Positions 1 through 7,702 of a stretch of DNA of 64,000 nucleotides are shown here, one piece after another. The DNA comes from Alphaproteobacteria bacterium. GTDB taxonomy: Bacteria; Myxococcota_A; UBA796; CAJQPC01. Position numbers and translations under genes: made by a program. Every line of letters begins with the position of its first letter. Within the stretch, counting starts at the first letter, position 1. The stretch lies in assembly GCA_020632795.1 (NCBI GenBank), contig JACKEV010000006.1, positions 926,501 to 990,500 on the forward strand. Reading direction: 5' to 3'. The notes under the pieces were generated by a model. That model made no database searches and was not told the DNA's origin. It saw nothing but the letters and a program-made list of their open reading frames with translations.

Positions 1-414
1 GAAGGCGACCTCGGCAGCCTGGTGCAGCTCGGTGTCCCGGCTCAGCTCGTCCAGCCACAGGAAGGTCGAGGGCTCGCCGATGGAGCCGACCGTGCGCACC
101 GCCGCCTGGGCGTAGGGCTCGCGGCCGTCCACCGCCTCGATCAGCTCGTCGAGCGCGGCGGGCCCGAGGGCCACCAGGGCCTCGTGGGAGGCTTGGCGCA
201 CGTCCGCGTCGCGGACCCCGAGTCCCTTCACCAGCCGCCCGGCGGGGCGGTTCCTGCGCTCGGTGATCACCTCGCCGTTGTCGTCGACCACATCGACAAA
301 TCGAGGATCGGCGGCCTTCTCGGCGAGCAGCTCCACGTCCCCCGTGCTCCGGGGGGCGCAGGCCCCGGCGGCGGCAGCAACAGACAGCGTGATGATCAGC
401 CTTCGAGGTCGCAC
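1..414 (-). CDS. Putative HEAT-repeat lipoprotein, truncated by the window edge
   Basis: The gene runs off the left edge, so only 138 codons are seen. A GTG start at 412-414 follows a strong GGAGGAGG ribosome-binding site. The first ~20 residues form a basic-then-hydrophobic signal peptide ending in AGAC, a plausible lipobox, so the protein is probably an exported lipoprotein. After it come helical repeats (for example a segment reading QASHEALVALG, then AVRTVGSIGEP) typical of HEAT or PBS-lyase-like repeats, which usually bind partner proteins. It is divergent from the VWA gene at 555. The exact role is unknown. Confidence 0.7.
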   Translation of the reverse strand, partial: MRPRRLIITLSVAAAAGACAPRSTGDVELLAEKAADPRFVDVVDDNGEVITERRNRPAGRLVKGLGVRDADVRQASHEALVALGPAALDELIEAVDGREPYAQAAVRTVGSIGEPSTFLWLDELSRDTELHQAAEVAF

Positions 415-554
415 CTGATCCTCCTCCGCCCTCTTATACTGCATCGGGAGGCTGCGGGCGCGCGGCGGGCGTGGAACTGGCGTGTAAGGAACCCGCTGCG
501 AGGGCCGTTGTCGTGACGAACCATCCCGATTGACCCCGTCAAAGGAGTGCGAGC

Positions 555-1955
555 ATGCAGCGCTGGCATCTCACCGCCGGACTGGCCGGCTCCGTCGCCC
601 TGGCCGCCCTGATCGTCCCTCAACTCCAGGCCACCGTGCAGACGCCGCCCCCCTCGCCCCTCGTGAAGAACACGCCCGAGGACCCCGTGGCGCCCCCTGA
701 GGCCCGCGTCCTGGGCAAGCTGGAGCTGACCGCCGGTCTGGACCACCCCGTCGTGCTCGCCGGCCGCATCGAGGAGCGGCTGCTCGTCATGACGGTGCGC
801 GCCGCCGACAGCAACCTGGGCGAGGAGCGCCCGGTCAACGTCTCGGTGGTCATGGACCGCTCCGGCTCGATGGCCGGCCGGGGCAAGATGGACTACGCCC
901 GCATCGCCGCCAAGGAGCTGGTCGAGGCCCTCGACGCCCGCGACCGCTTCTCCTTCGTGACCTTCTCCGACCGCGCCGAGCTGGTGGTCCCCTCCTCCCC
1001 CGTGCTGGATCCGGGCGCCCTGTTCCGGGCGATCGACCGGGTGTATGAGGGCGGCGGCACCAACCTCTACGACGGCCTGACCGAGGGCCTGGCCCAGGTC
1101 CGGGCCCACGCCGACGACGCCAGCGTGAACCGCGTCGTGGTGCTCTCCGACGGCAACGCGAACGTCGGCATCTCCGACCCCGGCGAGCTGGCCCGCCTGG
1201 CCGGCCGCTGGTCGGACCAGGGCGTCAGCGTCTCCACCATCGGCCTCGGCCTCGACTACAACGAGGACCTGCTGGCCGCGATGTCCGACCGCGGCGGCGG
1301 CACCTACCGCTTCGTCGACGACCCCGACACCCTGGCGATGATCTTCCAGGACGAGCTGCACCAGATGACCTCCGTGGCCGCGTCCGGCGTCTCCCTGGAG
1401 ATCAACCTCCCCGGCGCCCAGCTCGTGGAGGTCTACGGCTACGACGTCGAGCCGTCCACCAGCGGCTTCCGGGTGTGGCTGGGGGACGTCTACGCCGGCC
1501 AGACCCGCAAGGTCGTCGCGAAGGTGCGCGTCCCCTCCGGGACCGCCGGGCTCGAGCCGATGGTCGCCCAGGTCGCCCTGGACGAGCTGGGCGCGCCGGT
1601 CGACTACATCCCGGTGCCTGTCCTGGCGAAGGTCACCGCCGACGTCCACGAAGTCGACCGGGTCGTCAACCGCGAGCTGGCGGTCATCGGCACCTCGGCG
1701 CAGTCCAGCGCCCTCGCCGACAAGGCCGCCCGGGCCTACGCCGAGGGGCGCCAGAAGGACAGCATCCAGCTCATCCAGGCCTCCCAGCTCGTCGCGGGCG
1801 AGGCCGCGTCCCGCTACAACGACCCCTCCCTCCAGACCCAGGCGGACGACATCGCCATCCAGCAGGAGTCCTACATCAACTTCGACAACAGCTCGGTCGA
1901 GGGCCGTCGCGCGGTGAAGGAGAACAAGGAGAAGGCTCGTGACTGGTCCCGCTGA
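555..1955 (+). CDS. Secreted or membrane-anchored von Willebrand factor A domain protein
   Basis: This 466-residue protein has an N-terminal hydrophobic segment (residues ~7-24, signal peptide or anchor), a proline-rich linker to ~50, and a VWA domain. The metal-ion-dependent adhesion site is visible as DRSGS (D101, S103, S105), followed by GGGTN and LSDGN, which match the later MIDAS threonine and aspartate. The C-terminal ~200 residues resemble the beta-rich region after VWA domains in YfbK- or inter-alpha-inhibitor-like bacterial proteins. VWA proteins bind protein ligands through a divalent cation. The start is supported by AAGGAG upstream. The gene overlaps the next one by 17 bases, so the two are probably co-translated and may act together. 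Confidence 0.85.
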   Translation: MQRWHLTAGLAGSVALAALIVPQLQATVQTPPPSPLVKNTPEDPVAPPEARVLGKLELTAGLDHPVVLAGRIEERLLVMTVRAADSNLGEERPVNVSVVMDRSGSMAGRGKMDYARIAAKELVEALDARDRFSFVTFSDRAELVVPSSPVLDPGALFRAIDRVYEGGGTNLYDGLTEGLAQVRAHADDASVNRVVVLSDGNANVGISDPGELARLAGRWSDQGVSVSTIGLGLDYNEDLLAAMSDRGGGTYRFVDDPDTLAMIFQDELHQMTSVAASGVSLEINLPGAQLVEVYGYDVEPSTSGFRVWLGDVYAGQTRKVVAKVRVPSGTAGLEPMVAQVALDELGAPVDYIPVPVLAKVTADVHEVDRVVNRELAVIGTSAQSSALADKAARAYAEGRQKDSIQLIQASQLVAGEAASRYNDPSLQTQADDIAIQQESYINFDNSSVEGRRAVKENKEKARDWSR

Positions 1956-3024
1956 CGAGTCCGCGCTGAGCGCGCCCCACGAGACCACCGCCGTGGAGCT
2001 GCCTCGGCCCCGGCGCCGCAGGGTGCTGGTCGACCAGCTCGCCTGGGCCGCCTGGTACACCTGCGCGGTGAGCTGGCTGAACCTGTGGGAGCCGGCCGCC
2101 GCCCGCCCGGCGCTGGCCGTCGGCATCGCCCTGGGCCTCGCCGTGGTGGGCGTGCGCCCCAAGGCGCTGCTGCTGGCCCCGGCGCTGTGCGCGGCCACCC
2201 TCGGCACCGCGCTGGCGGCCGAGGGGCTGGGCCTCTCCCCCATCCTGGCGGCCGGCGCGATGGCCGGCCTGCTCAGCGCCTGGCTGCGCCGTGACGAGGA
2301 CGGCGTCCACGCCCTCGACCTCGTCAACGGCACCCTGGCCACCACGGCCGCCGCTGGCATCGGCGCCTGGCTGGTCGACACCGCCGGGCTCACCGGGGGG
2401 GTCGCGGGCGCGGCGCTGTTCGGCGTCGTCAGCGCCCAGGGGCTGTGGACCAGCGCCCTGCGGTGGCGCTCCACGGCGGCCATCCCCTCGATGCGCCAGG
2501 TCCGACTCCAGCTCGAGGAGCGCTACCGCCAGCCGGTGCTGCGCGCTCTGGAGCTGTACGGCCACTTCCGCCGCCAGAACGTCGACCCCGACACCCTGGA
2601 GGGCCTGGGCGAGGTCGTCGGCTGGGTGTGGCGGCTGGCGCTGACCATCCGCACCCTGGACCGCGAGCTGGAGGCGGTCGACGTGGACGGCCTGGCCGAG
2701 CGCGTCGAGCTGATGCTGATGGAGGTCGAGGAGACCGCCGACCCGTTCACCCGCGACCGTCGGCTGGCCACCGCCACCCACCTCAAGCAGCTCCTGGAGC
2801 ACACCGACCAGATCCGCCTGGAGCGCCAGCGCACCGAGTCGATGCAGGAGTACGCCCTGGCCTACCTGGAGGAGGCCCGCATGGGTCTGCTGCTGGCCCG
2901 CACCCTGCCCGCCGAGGCCACGCCCACCCGCCTGGGCGAGGTCCTGGACAAGCTGCGGACCCACGCCCGCGAGGGCGACGCCCGCCGGCAGACCGCCCGC
3001 GAGGTGGGCAAGCTCACGGAGTAG
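1939..3024 (+). CDS. Multi-pass membrane protein with long cytoplasmic helical tail
   Basis: No family is recognised with confidence. About five hydrophobic segments lie between residues ~32 and ~170. A charged, helix-rich C-terminal half (residues ~180-361, many Leu/Glu/Arg heptad-like stretches) is probably cytoplasmic and coiled. A basic cluster (RPRRRR) precedes the first membrane segment. The GTG start overlaps the end of the VWA gene by 17 bases and has an AAGGAGAAGG ribosome-binding site inside that gene, so translation is coupled. This suggests a partner of the VWA protein at the membrane. Its last 11 bases overlap the convergent gene that ends at 3014. Confidence 0.75.
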   Translation: MTGPADESALSAPHETTAVELPRPRRRRVLVDQLAWAAWYTCAVSWLNLWEPAAARPALAVGIALGLAVVGVRPKALLLAPALCAATLGTALAAEGLGLSPILAAGAMAGLLSAWLRRDEDGVHALDLVNGTLATTAAAGIGAWLVDTAGLTGGVAGAALFGVVSAQGLWTSALRWRSTAAIPSMRQVRLQLEERYRQPVLRALELYGHFRRQNVDPDTLEGLGEVVGWVWRLALTIRTLDRELEAVDVDGLAERVELMLMEVEETADPFTRDRRLATATHLKQLLEHTDQIRLERQRTESMQEYALAYLEEARMGLLLARTLPAEATPTRLGEVLDKLRTHAREGDARRQTAREVGKLTE

Positions 3025-3307
3025 GGGCTGGCCCGAGGGCCTCAGCCACCCGCTGGGGGGCGTCGTCGCCCAGCGGGCCCTCCACCCGCCGCGCCGCGCG
3101 GACCGAGAGCCACAAGCCCCCGCTGAACGGCGAGATCACCAGCCGCACCCGCTGGCCGTCGACCTCGCCGAGCGCCTTGCGTCGGGGCAGGAGCCCCGGC
3201 GCGCGCACATCCAGGTCCCAGCGCGCGGCCAGCTCTCGCAGCGTCGGCTCGGCGTGCTGGCGCATCCAGACCCGCCACAGCGACACGAGCAGCACCAGCA
3301 CCCACAC
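3014..3307 (-). CDS. Small membrane-anchored hypothetical protein
   Basis: About 97 residues are seen from the GTG at 3305-3307. The hydrophobic stretch continues in frame upstream to about 3371, so the natural start may be an unusual codon there. No ATG or GTG exists in that extension, which abuts the stop codon of the upstream hydrolase gene, so translational coupling is likely. After one membrane helix the protein has an alpha/beta-looking domain with no recognised family. It is convergent with, and overlaps by 11 bases, the membrane-protein gene ending at 3024. Confidence 0.55.
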   Translation of the reverse strand: MWVLVLLVSLWRVWMRQHAEPTLRELAARWDLDVRAPGLLPRRKALGEVDGQRVRLVISPFSGGLWLSVRAARRVEGPLGDDAPQRVAEALGPAPTP

Positions 3308-3372
3308 TCCGACGAGCCCGATGAGGACCGCCGAGAGGACCCCGTTCAGGTAAGGCTCGTCGATGTAGCTCG

Positions 3373-4227
3373 CTACCCCTCGAGGTCCACAGCCAGCCCC
3401 TCTTTTGCGAGCGTGATGGGGGGGTCGGCGTGGTCCTGCCAGTTGGACTCCAGCTGGTCGAGGAACTCGTCCGAGGCGTCCGGGGCGTGGTGGAACATCA
3501 CCAGATGCTTCACCCCCGCCTCCTTGGCCAGGGCCACGGCGTACTCGGGGTAGGCGTGACCCCAGGACATCTTCTCCAGGTACTCGTCGAACGTGAACAT
3601 CGTGTCGAAGATGACGAGGTCCACGCCGCGCATGGCGTCCACCACGTGGCGCTCGGCGGTGGGGGCCTCCTGGCCGGCGGCGACGCCCTCTCCGGGCCGG
3701 GCCAGGGGGGCCGAGTCGGTGAAGTAGCAGACGGTCCGGCCGCCCGCGGTGATGCGATAGCCCACCGCGCCGCCCGGGTGGTTCAGGCGCACCCCGACGA
3801 TCTCGAAGGGGCCGCGCGTGAACGGCCGGCCGGGCTGGATGGGGTGGAAGCTGAGGTCGCAGGGCACGTCGCGGATGCGCAGGGGGTGGTAGATGCCGTT
3901 CAGGAAGCGCGCCAGGCGGTCTCGAGCCTCCTCCACCGAGAAGGCCGGCACGGTGACCCGCATGCGGTAGCCGGGCGCGTACACCGGGCCGAAGAACGGA
4001 AACCCGATGATGTGGTCCATGTGGAAGTGCGTGAAGAGCAGGTCGAGCTCGCGCTCAGGCCGCGCGAAGAGGTCGCGCCCGAGCGGACGCGCGCCGGTGC
4101 CGCAGTCCAGGACGAGGATGGACCCGTCGTGCACGACCTCGACGCAGGAGGAGTTGCCACCCCACCTCGCCGTGCTCGTCCCGGGGACCGGTATCGATCC
4201 TCTCACGCCCCAGAAGCGAATCTTCAC
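3373..4227 (-). CDS. Metallo-beta-lactamase-fold hydrolase
   Basis: The 284-residue protein begins KIRFWGVRGSIP, a signature of the single-domain MBL-fold family that includes cyclic-nucleotide phosphodiesterase-like and RNase Z-like hydrolases. The zinc motif HFHMDH is intact. Further candidate ligands lie in LNHPGG, DSAP, DTMF and the C-terminal MFHHAP. The GTG start at 4227 is chosen because AGGA lies five bases upstream and homologues start at this point; a longer reading to 4326 lacks such support. The substrate is unknown; a phosphodiester is likely from the family. The small membrane protein downstream is probably co-transcribed. Confidence 0.85.
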   Translation of the reverse strand: MKIRFWGVRGSIPVPGTSTARWGGNSSCVEVVHDGSILVLDCGTGARPLGRDLFARPERELDLLFTHFHMDHIIGFPFFGPVYAPGYRMRVTVPAFSVEEARDRLARFLNGIYHPLRIRDVPCDLSFHPIQPGRPFTRGPFEIVGVRLNHPGGAVGYRITAGGRTVCYFTDSAPLARPGEGVAAGQEAPTAERHVVDAMRGVDLVIFDTMFTFDEYLEKMSWGHAYPEYAVALAKEAGVKHLVMFHHAPDASDEFLDQLESNWQDHADPPITLAKEGLAVDLEG

Positions 4228-4297
4228 GCGGTTCCTGCGGGAGTCTGGCGACGTAGCCCAAGTGCCCGTCGCGTTCCTGTCCTCTATCTTCAACGAG

Positions 4298-4326
4298 ATA
4301 GTACCGCACCGCTGCGGGTCCGACAA
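4298..4326 (-). promoter_or_regulatory. Predicted sigma-70 promoter of the MBL-fold hydrolase gene
   Basis: On the minus strand a -35 TTGTCG (4321-4326) and a -10 TACTAT (4298-4303) are separated by 17 bases, about 70 bases upstream of the GTG start. The -35 sits inside a perfect 8-bp hairpin (CGGGTCCG, loop of four, CGGACCCG; 4315-4334), which could also end transcription from the upstream tRNA gene. Confidence 0.45.
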
Positions 4327-4451
4327 CGGACCCGGGCGTCCGATTGAGGAAAGCCACGCTCAAGCCTGGGCCGCAGGCGAAAAATCATCGACGCGCTTTT
4401 CAGGCGTGCTCAAGCCGTTTCGGATGGCGAGCGACGCCAGGGGGGATTCGG

Positions 4452-4528
4452 TGGTGCGCGATACAGGATTCGAACCTGTGACCTTTGGTTCCGGAGACCA
4501 ACGCTCTATCCAACTGAGCTAACCGCGC
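4452..4528 (-). tRNA. tRNA-Arg, anticodon CCG
   Basis: The complementary strand folds into a full cloverleaf. The 7-bp acceptor stem pairs GCGCGGT with ATCGCGC (one G-U pair). The D arm starts TAGCTCAGTTGG. The anticodon stem is TTGGT/ACCAA around a loop CTCCGGA, giving anticodon CCG. The T arm is ACAGG-TTCGAAT-CCTGT. The 3' terminal ACCA is encoded in the DNA. It decodes the CGG arginine codon, frequent in this GC-rich genome. No integrase lies next to it, so there is no sign that it is an attachment site. Confidence 0.97.
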
Positions 4529-4590
4529 ATTCTCTGCCACCTTCGTGGCATCACCGAACGCGCCCACCCTTCAGGGCGAGGCTCTTGGGG

Positions 4591-4617
4591 TTTATACAGT
4601 CCGCGGTGCGGTGTCAA
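4591..4617 (-). promoter_or_regulatory. Promoter of tRNA-Arg
   Basis: On the minus strand a perfect -35 TTGACA (4612-4617) is followed, after 15 bases, by -10 TATAAA (4591-4596), about 60 bases upstream of the mature tRNA 5' end. The -35 overlaps the stop codon of the upstream protein gene (stop at 4614-4616). The spacing is shorter than the ideal 17, but both boxes are near consensus. Confidence 0.65.
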
Positions 4618-5156
4618 CCCGCCGACGCCGTGTCCCCGCCCTGGCCGCCCAGGCCCTCGGACACCCAGGCCTTCATGGCGGGGAGGGTCTCCTCATACCA
4701 GGCCTCCGAGGTGCGCTCCTGGGCGAAGCGGGTCAGGAGCGCGCCCACGATGAAGGTCAGCTCTTCCGCGCAGTACATGCGGTCGTAGAGCACCTCCTCG
4801 GCCGCGCCCTTGACCACGGTGGGCAGCCGGGCCCCCTGGAAGTCCAGGTACGGGCCCTTGAGGTTGACGGAGTACTCCCGGTCCTCGCGCTTCACCGCCA
4901 GGCGGAGCTCCTTGACGATTCGGCCGCCAGCCAGGGCCGCGTGGGCCTCCAGCGTGGTGGACGGGTTCTCGCCGGTGAGCACGGTGCGGGGTTTTTCGTC
5001 CTCCATCGAGCGGAAGGCGATGCGGTCGTCCACCCAGAAGTCGATGGAGCCGAACTCCTCGTTGATCTTGAGGCTCCCCCCGGACTGCTCGGAGGTGAAC
5101 CAGAGCCAGGTCAGGAACTCGGAGGGCAGGTGCGGCAGCAGCGGGCGCTCTTCCAT
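4614..5156 (-). CDS. Protein resembling the C-terminal half of recombination-associated RdgC
   Basis: This 180-residue protein begins two bases after the stop of the upstream RdgC-like gene (TGA-GC-ATG), so it is translationally coupled. By eye its order of motifs follows the C-terminal half of proteobacterial RdgC as I remember it. An FLTWLWF segment sits where E. coli RdgC has its LTEWV region. AGGRIVKELRLAV corresponds to the AGKVVTKLALDW segment. A following beta-rich stretch and a terminal helical part then match in order. RdgC is a ring-shaped DNA-binding protein that modulates RecA. If the match holds, the two products together make one RdgC unit. Otherwise it is a lineage-specific partner of RdgC. 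Confidence 0.65.
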   Translation of the reverse strand: MEERPLLPHLPSEFLTWLWFTSEQSGGSLKINEEFGSIDFWVDDRIAFRSMEDEKPRTVLTGENPSTTLEAHAALAGGRIVKELRLAVKREDREYSVNLKGPYLDFQGARLPTVVKGAAEEVLYDRMYCAEELTFIVGALLTRFAQERTSEAWYEETLPAMKAWVSEGLGGQGGDTASAG

Positions 5157-5158
5157 GC

Positions 5159-5770
5159 TCAGACCTCCACCCGGAGGTCGCTGCCTCCGGTGCGCTCGAG
5201 GGCGGCGGCGAGGGTGTCGTCGGTGATCAGGTCCAGGGGGTTCACCGCCTCCAGGGCCAGCCCGAAGGTGCGGTGGAACAGCTTGCGGAAGCGGTCGTTC
5301 GAGGCCTGGGAGAGGCTGTGGTAGAGCACCGTGCCCTCGACCACGTTCCAGACGACCTCGGTCACCTGAACCCGGGGCAGCGTGCGCTGGAGCCACTCGA
5401 ACTCCAGGTTGTCCTTCAGCTCGTTCTTGACCGAGCGAGGCAGGCGCTCCTGGCCGTGCTCCTCGCACCACTGGCGGCCGCGCTGCTCCAGCGTGGCGCG
5501 GAAGAGGTTCGCGGGCAGGGACTTCTTGTCGACCCGCAGCGAGAACAGGGCGTACTGGTTGTACAGCCACATGTTGAGGTCGGTGAAGTCGGTGTCCAGG
5601 AGGTTGTGGCTGGAGACCCAGCCGACGGTCTCCTCCTTGCTGGTCTTGGAGAACGGCTCGCGGAAGGCGTTGGCGTTCAGCGCCTCGACGTAGCGCTCGC
5701 GGAAGCCGTCGGGGACCTCGCCCAACGCGATGTAGCGGCGGGCGGTCATCGGCCCTTTGAGGATGCCCAT
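5159..5770 (-). CDS. rdgC: RdgC-like recombination-associated protein, N-terminal half
   Basis: The 203-residue protein matches the N-terminal region of RdgC. It has a GWVSS segment like the GWVPP of E. coli RdgC, then YALFSLRVDKKSLPA, where RdgC has its PSPVI region. A charged LKDNLEF helix, LPRVQVTEVVWN and a terminal LALEAVNPLDL follow in the same order as in RdgC. RdgC binds double-stranded DNA and restrains RecA-dependent recombination. At 203 residues it is about two thirds of the usual ~300; the missing part appears to be encoded by the next gene. The start has GGAG six bases upstream. Confidence 0.75.
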   Translation of the reverse strand: MGILKGPMTARRYIALGEVPDGFRERYVEALNANAFREPFSKTSKEETVGWVSSHNLLDTDFTDLNMWLYNQYALFSLRVDKKSLPANLFRATLEQRGRQWCEEHGQERLPRSVKNELKDNLEFEWLQRTLPRVQVTEVVWNVVEGTVLYHSLSQASNDRFRKLFHRTFGLALEAVNPLDLITDDTLAAALERTGGSDLRVEV

Positions 5771-5853
5771 TCGAACTCCGGTGCGGTGGTGGTGTCCAGG
5801 CCCCTGCCTCTATCCCGGCCAGGGTGCGCCGCCACGGGCCCCTGCCCGCCAGC

Positions 5854-6189
5854 TCAGCGCTGGGGGGTGGGGCGGCGGGTGACCAGCCAGTACATCGCGC
5901 CGATCACCATGCGGGTCTCGTCGTCGACGAGCAGGCAGCGGAACCGGCGCTGCTCGCGGTCGCCCTCCAGCCAGCGCTCGTAGAGCTCGGCCTCGGACAG
6001 GCGCCACTCCCGCTGCTCGCCGTGCACCACGCCGTCCTCCGAGAGGAGGCCGTCGAAGGGTTCCGGCCGATCGAGGAAGAGGATCCGGGGATCCCGGATG
6101 GGGCCGTGCCGGTTCCAGAGGTCCATGCCGACCGGGACCGTCCCCCGCCATCGGCCGCCGGGGCGGATCACATAGCAGCTGATCGACAC
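5854..6189 (-). CDS. Conserved-looking hypothetical protein
   Basis: A 111-residue soluble protein with no recognised domain, signal peptide or membrane segment. It is rich in Arg, Glu and Trp, with a region (EWRLSEAELYERWLEGD) that is probably helical and a C-terminal beta-like stretch around VIGAMYWLV. It starts with GTG (6187-6189), six bases after the stop of the Sm-like protein gene. It is therefore almost certainly in the same transcript and may be functionally linked to that protein. Confidence 0.6.
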   Translation of the reverse strand: MSISCYVIRPGGRWRGTVPVGMDLWNRHGPIRDPRILFLDRPEPFDGLLSEDGVVHGEQREWRLSEAELYERWLEGDREQRRFRCLLVDDETRMVIGAMYWLVTRRPTPQR

Positions 6190-6195
6190 GGAGCG

Positions 6196-6966
6196 TCAGC
6201 CCTCGGTGACGTCGGCCAGGGCGTGACGGAAGATGACGAGCTCGGTGGCGGTCTTGACCTCGAACCCGAACTCGAAGCGCCCGATCCAGGTGACCTTGCC
6301 CTTGAACTGCTCGCCCTCCAGGAGGGTCACCGTGATGGCGGTGGCCTTGTCCATGTAGCCGTAGAGGCGGCGGTTGGAGCAGGTGTAGCGATCCTGGGGC
6401 TTCCAGATGGGCTCGCGGGGCTCGGCGCTCAGGTCGCGGTCGTACCGCAGCACGCGCCGGGCCTTCTTGCGGAGCCCGGCGGCCATCGCGTACTTGAGCT
6501 GGAGCTTGTGGACGGTCTCGGCGTCCTCGCCGTGTGGCTTGAAGTCGATCTCGTATTGCCGGGACTCGACGACCTTGCCCTCCAGCACGCGCTTCCCGTG
6601 CAGGCCGATGACCAGGGGGTTCTGGTCGGCGGCGGCGGCGTCCAGGATGGAGCGGCTGCGGTTCTCAGCCAGGTGCTCGCTCATCCTTCGCTTGAGCAGG
6701 ACCGCCTCGAGGTCGGCCTGGCCCAGCGCGATCTGGGTCGCCAGCGCCCGCGAGAGGTCGTACCGCCGGATGAGGCCGTCGACCTGGGCGTTGATCGCCA
6801 TCCGCTGCAGGACGTCGTTGAGGTCCGCGCGCCCCAGGGCAATCTGGGTCGCCTGGGCTCGATCCAGCCCGTGGGCATGCTGGATCTCGTCGATGCGATG
6901 ATCGAGGGAGGCGTCTCGGCGCCCCCGCATGCGTCGCTGCTTGTCGGGTCTGCCCCCGATGGCCAT
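6196..6966 (-). CDS. Protein with a duplicated helical repeat and two Sm/Hfq-like folds
   Basis: This 256-residue protein has a basic N-terminus, then two copies of a ~26-residue unit centred on ATQIALGRADL and ATQIALGQADL (about residues 33-95). Two regions with the Sm beta-barrel pattern follow. The first, ~118-165, has LHGKRVLEGKVVE then a KLQLKYAMA strand. The second, ~208-253, has LLEGEQFKGKVTWIG then VIFRHALADV, which matches the Hfq Sm2 motif (YKHAI). Hfq-type proteins bind RNA as rings; a protein with two such folds might make a three-subunit pseudo-hexamer. The RNA-binding role is inferred from pattern only. A good promoter lies upstream at 7018-7046. Confidence 0.65.
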   Translation of the reverse strand: MAIGGRPDKQRRMRGRRDASLDHRIDEIQHAHGLDRAQATQIALGRADLNDVLQRMAINAQVDGLIRRYDLSRALATQIALGQADLEAVLLKRRMSEHLAENRSRSILDAAAADQNPLVIGLHGKRVLEGKVVESRQYEIDFKPHGEDAETVHKLQLKYAMAAGLRKKARRVLRYDRDLSAEPREPIWKPQDRYTCSNRRLYGYMDKATAITVTLLEGEQFKGKVTWIGRFEFGFEVKTATELVIFRHALADVTEG

Positions 6967-7017
6967 CTCGGTCCTCCAGGTGTCCGGTGCGGGTCGTTCG
7001 GTGTGTTGCAGAGAGTC

Positions 7018-7046
7018 ACCGTAAGGCTCAGCGGAACCCGGGTCAA
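7018..7046 (-). promoter_or_regulatory. Predicted promoter of the Sm-like protein gene
   Basis: On the minus strand a -35 TTGACC (7041-7046) and a -10 TACGGT (7018-7023) are 17 bases apart, giving a leader of about 45 bases before the ATG at 6966. This is the only strong sigma-70-like pair in the 106-base gap to the methyltransferase gene. Confidence 0.5.
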
Positions 7047-7072
7047 GGCGGCGCCCTCAGCGGCGCACCCGA

Positions 7073-7702
7073 TCACCTCCTCGCGACGATGCGGCGGTAG
7101 AAGCCGAGGGTGTCCACCCCCACGTCGGCCCAGGCCAGGCGCCGGGTCCGCTCCAGCATGTCCTCGAAGCCCGCGTCGCCCAGGGAGTCTCGGCGCCACA
7201 TCTGCCGCAACCAGAGGTCGGGCGGCCACCGGCCGCGGCGACGCACGAAGGCCGGATCGATCTCAGCGGACGGGTCGGCGTCGTGGAGCATGGCAATCCC
7301 CCCGGGCCGGAGCACCCGATGGATCTCGGCGAGCACGGCGTCCGGGTCGGTCCAGTGGTGCATCGTCTGGACGGCGACCACCCGATGGAAGGTCGCCGCG
7401 GGGTAGCGGATCGCCGCGCCGTCCATCACCCGGAACGTGCAGTTCAACCGGCGCCCCGCGCTGCGTCGGGCGAGCCGGATCATGGCCGGGTTGGTGTCGA
7501 TGCCCACGCAGTCCAGCTCAGGGTGTCCGGCGGCCGCGTGGACGCAGACCAGACCCGGGCCGCAGCCGATGTCCAGCAGCGCGCCCTCGGTCAGCGCCAG
7601 GGCTCCCGCGATGCGTCGGTACGCCGGGTCGTATCGCCACCCGGGGCCCCGGGCGTAGGCCTCCGCCCTGGCCCGCTGCGCGAGGGTGGGCGCCTCATCC
7701 AT
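7073..7702 (-). CDS. Class I SAM-dependent methyltransferase (type 11)
   Basis: The 209-residue protein has the Rossmann methyltransferase motifs. Motif I is LLDIGCGPG at residues ~46-54, motif II is the acidic GIDTNP, then VMDGAAIRYP, and VLRPGG follows, typical of the UbiE/type 11 group. The substrate cannot be told from sequence. The ATG at 7700-7702 lies inside the end of the upstream gene (8-base overlap), so it is the last gene of a long coupled operon. A longer reading from 7795 would add an Arg/Pro-rich stretch unlike the family and is rejected. Confidence 0.85.
   Translation of the reverse strand: MDEAPTLAQRARAEAYARGPGWRYDPAYRRIAGALALTEGALLDIGCGPGLVCVHAAAGHPELDCVGIDTNPAMIRLARRSAGRRLNCTFRVMDGAAIRYPAATFHRVVAVQTMHHWTDPDAVLAEIHRVLRPGGIAMLHDADPSAEIDPAFVRRRGRWPPDLWLRQMWRRDSLGDAGFEDMLERTRRLAWADVGVDTLGFYRRIVARR

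Noticed and set aside
396..2483. A 695-codon minus-strand frame opposite the VWA and membrane-protein genes.
   Set aside because: Antisense shadow of two genes with clear domains and ribosome-binding sites.
4452..4528. The tRNA-Arg gene as an integration site for a mobile element.
   Set aside because: No integrase, no repeat of the tRNA 3' end and no foreign-looking gene cluster nearby.
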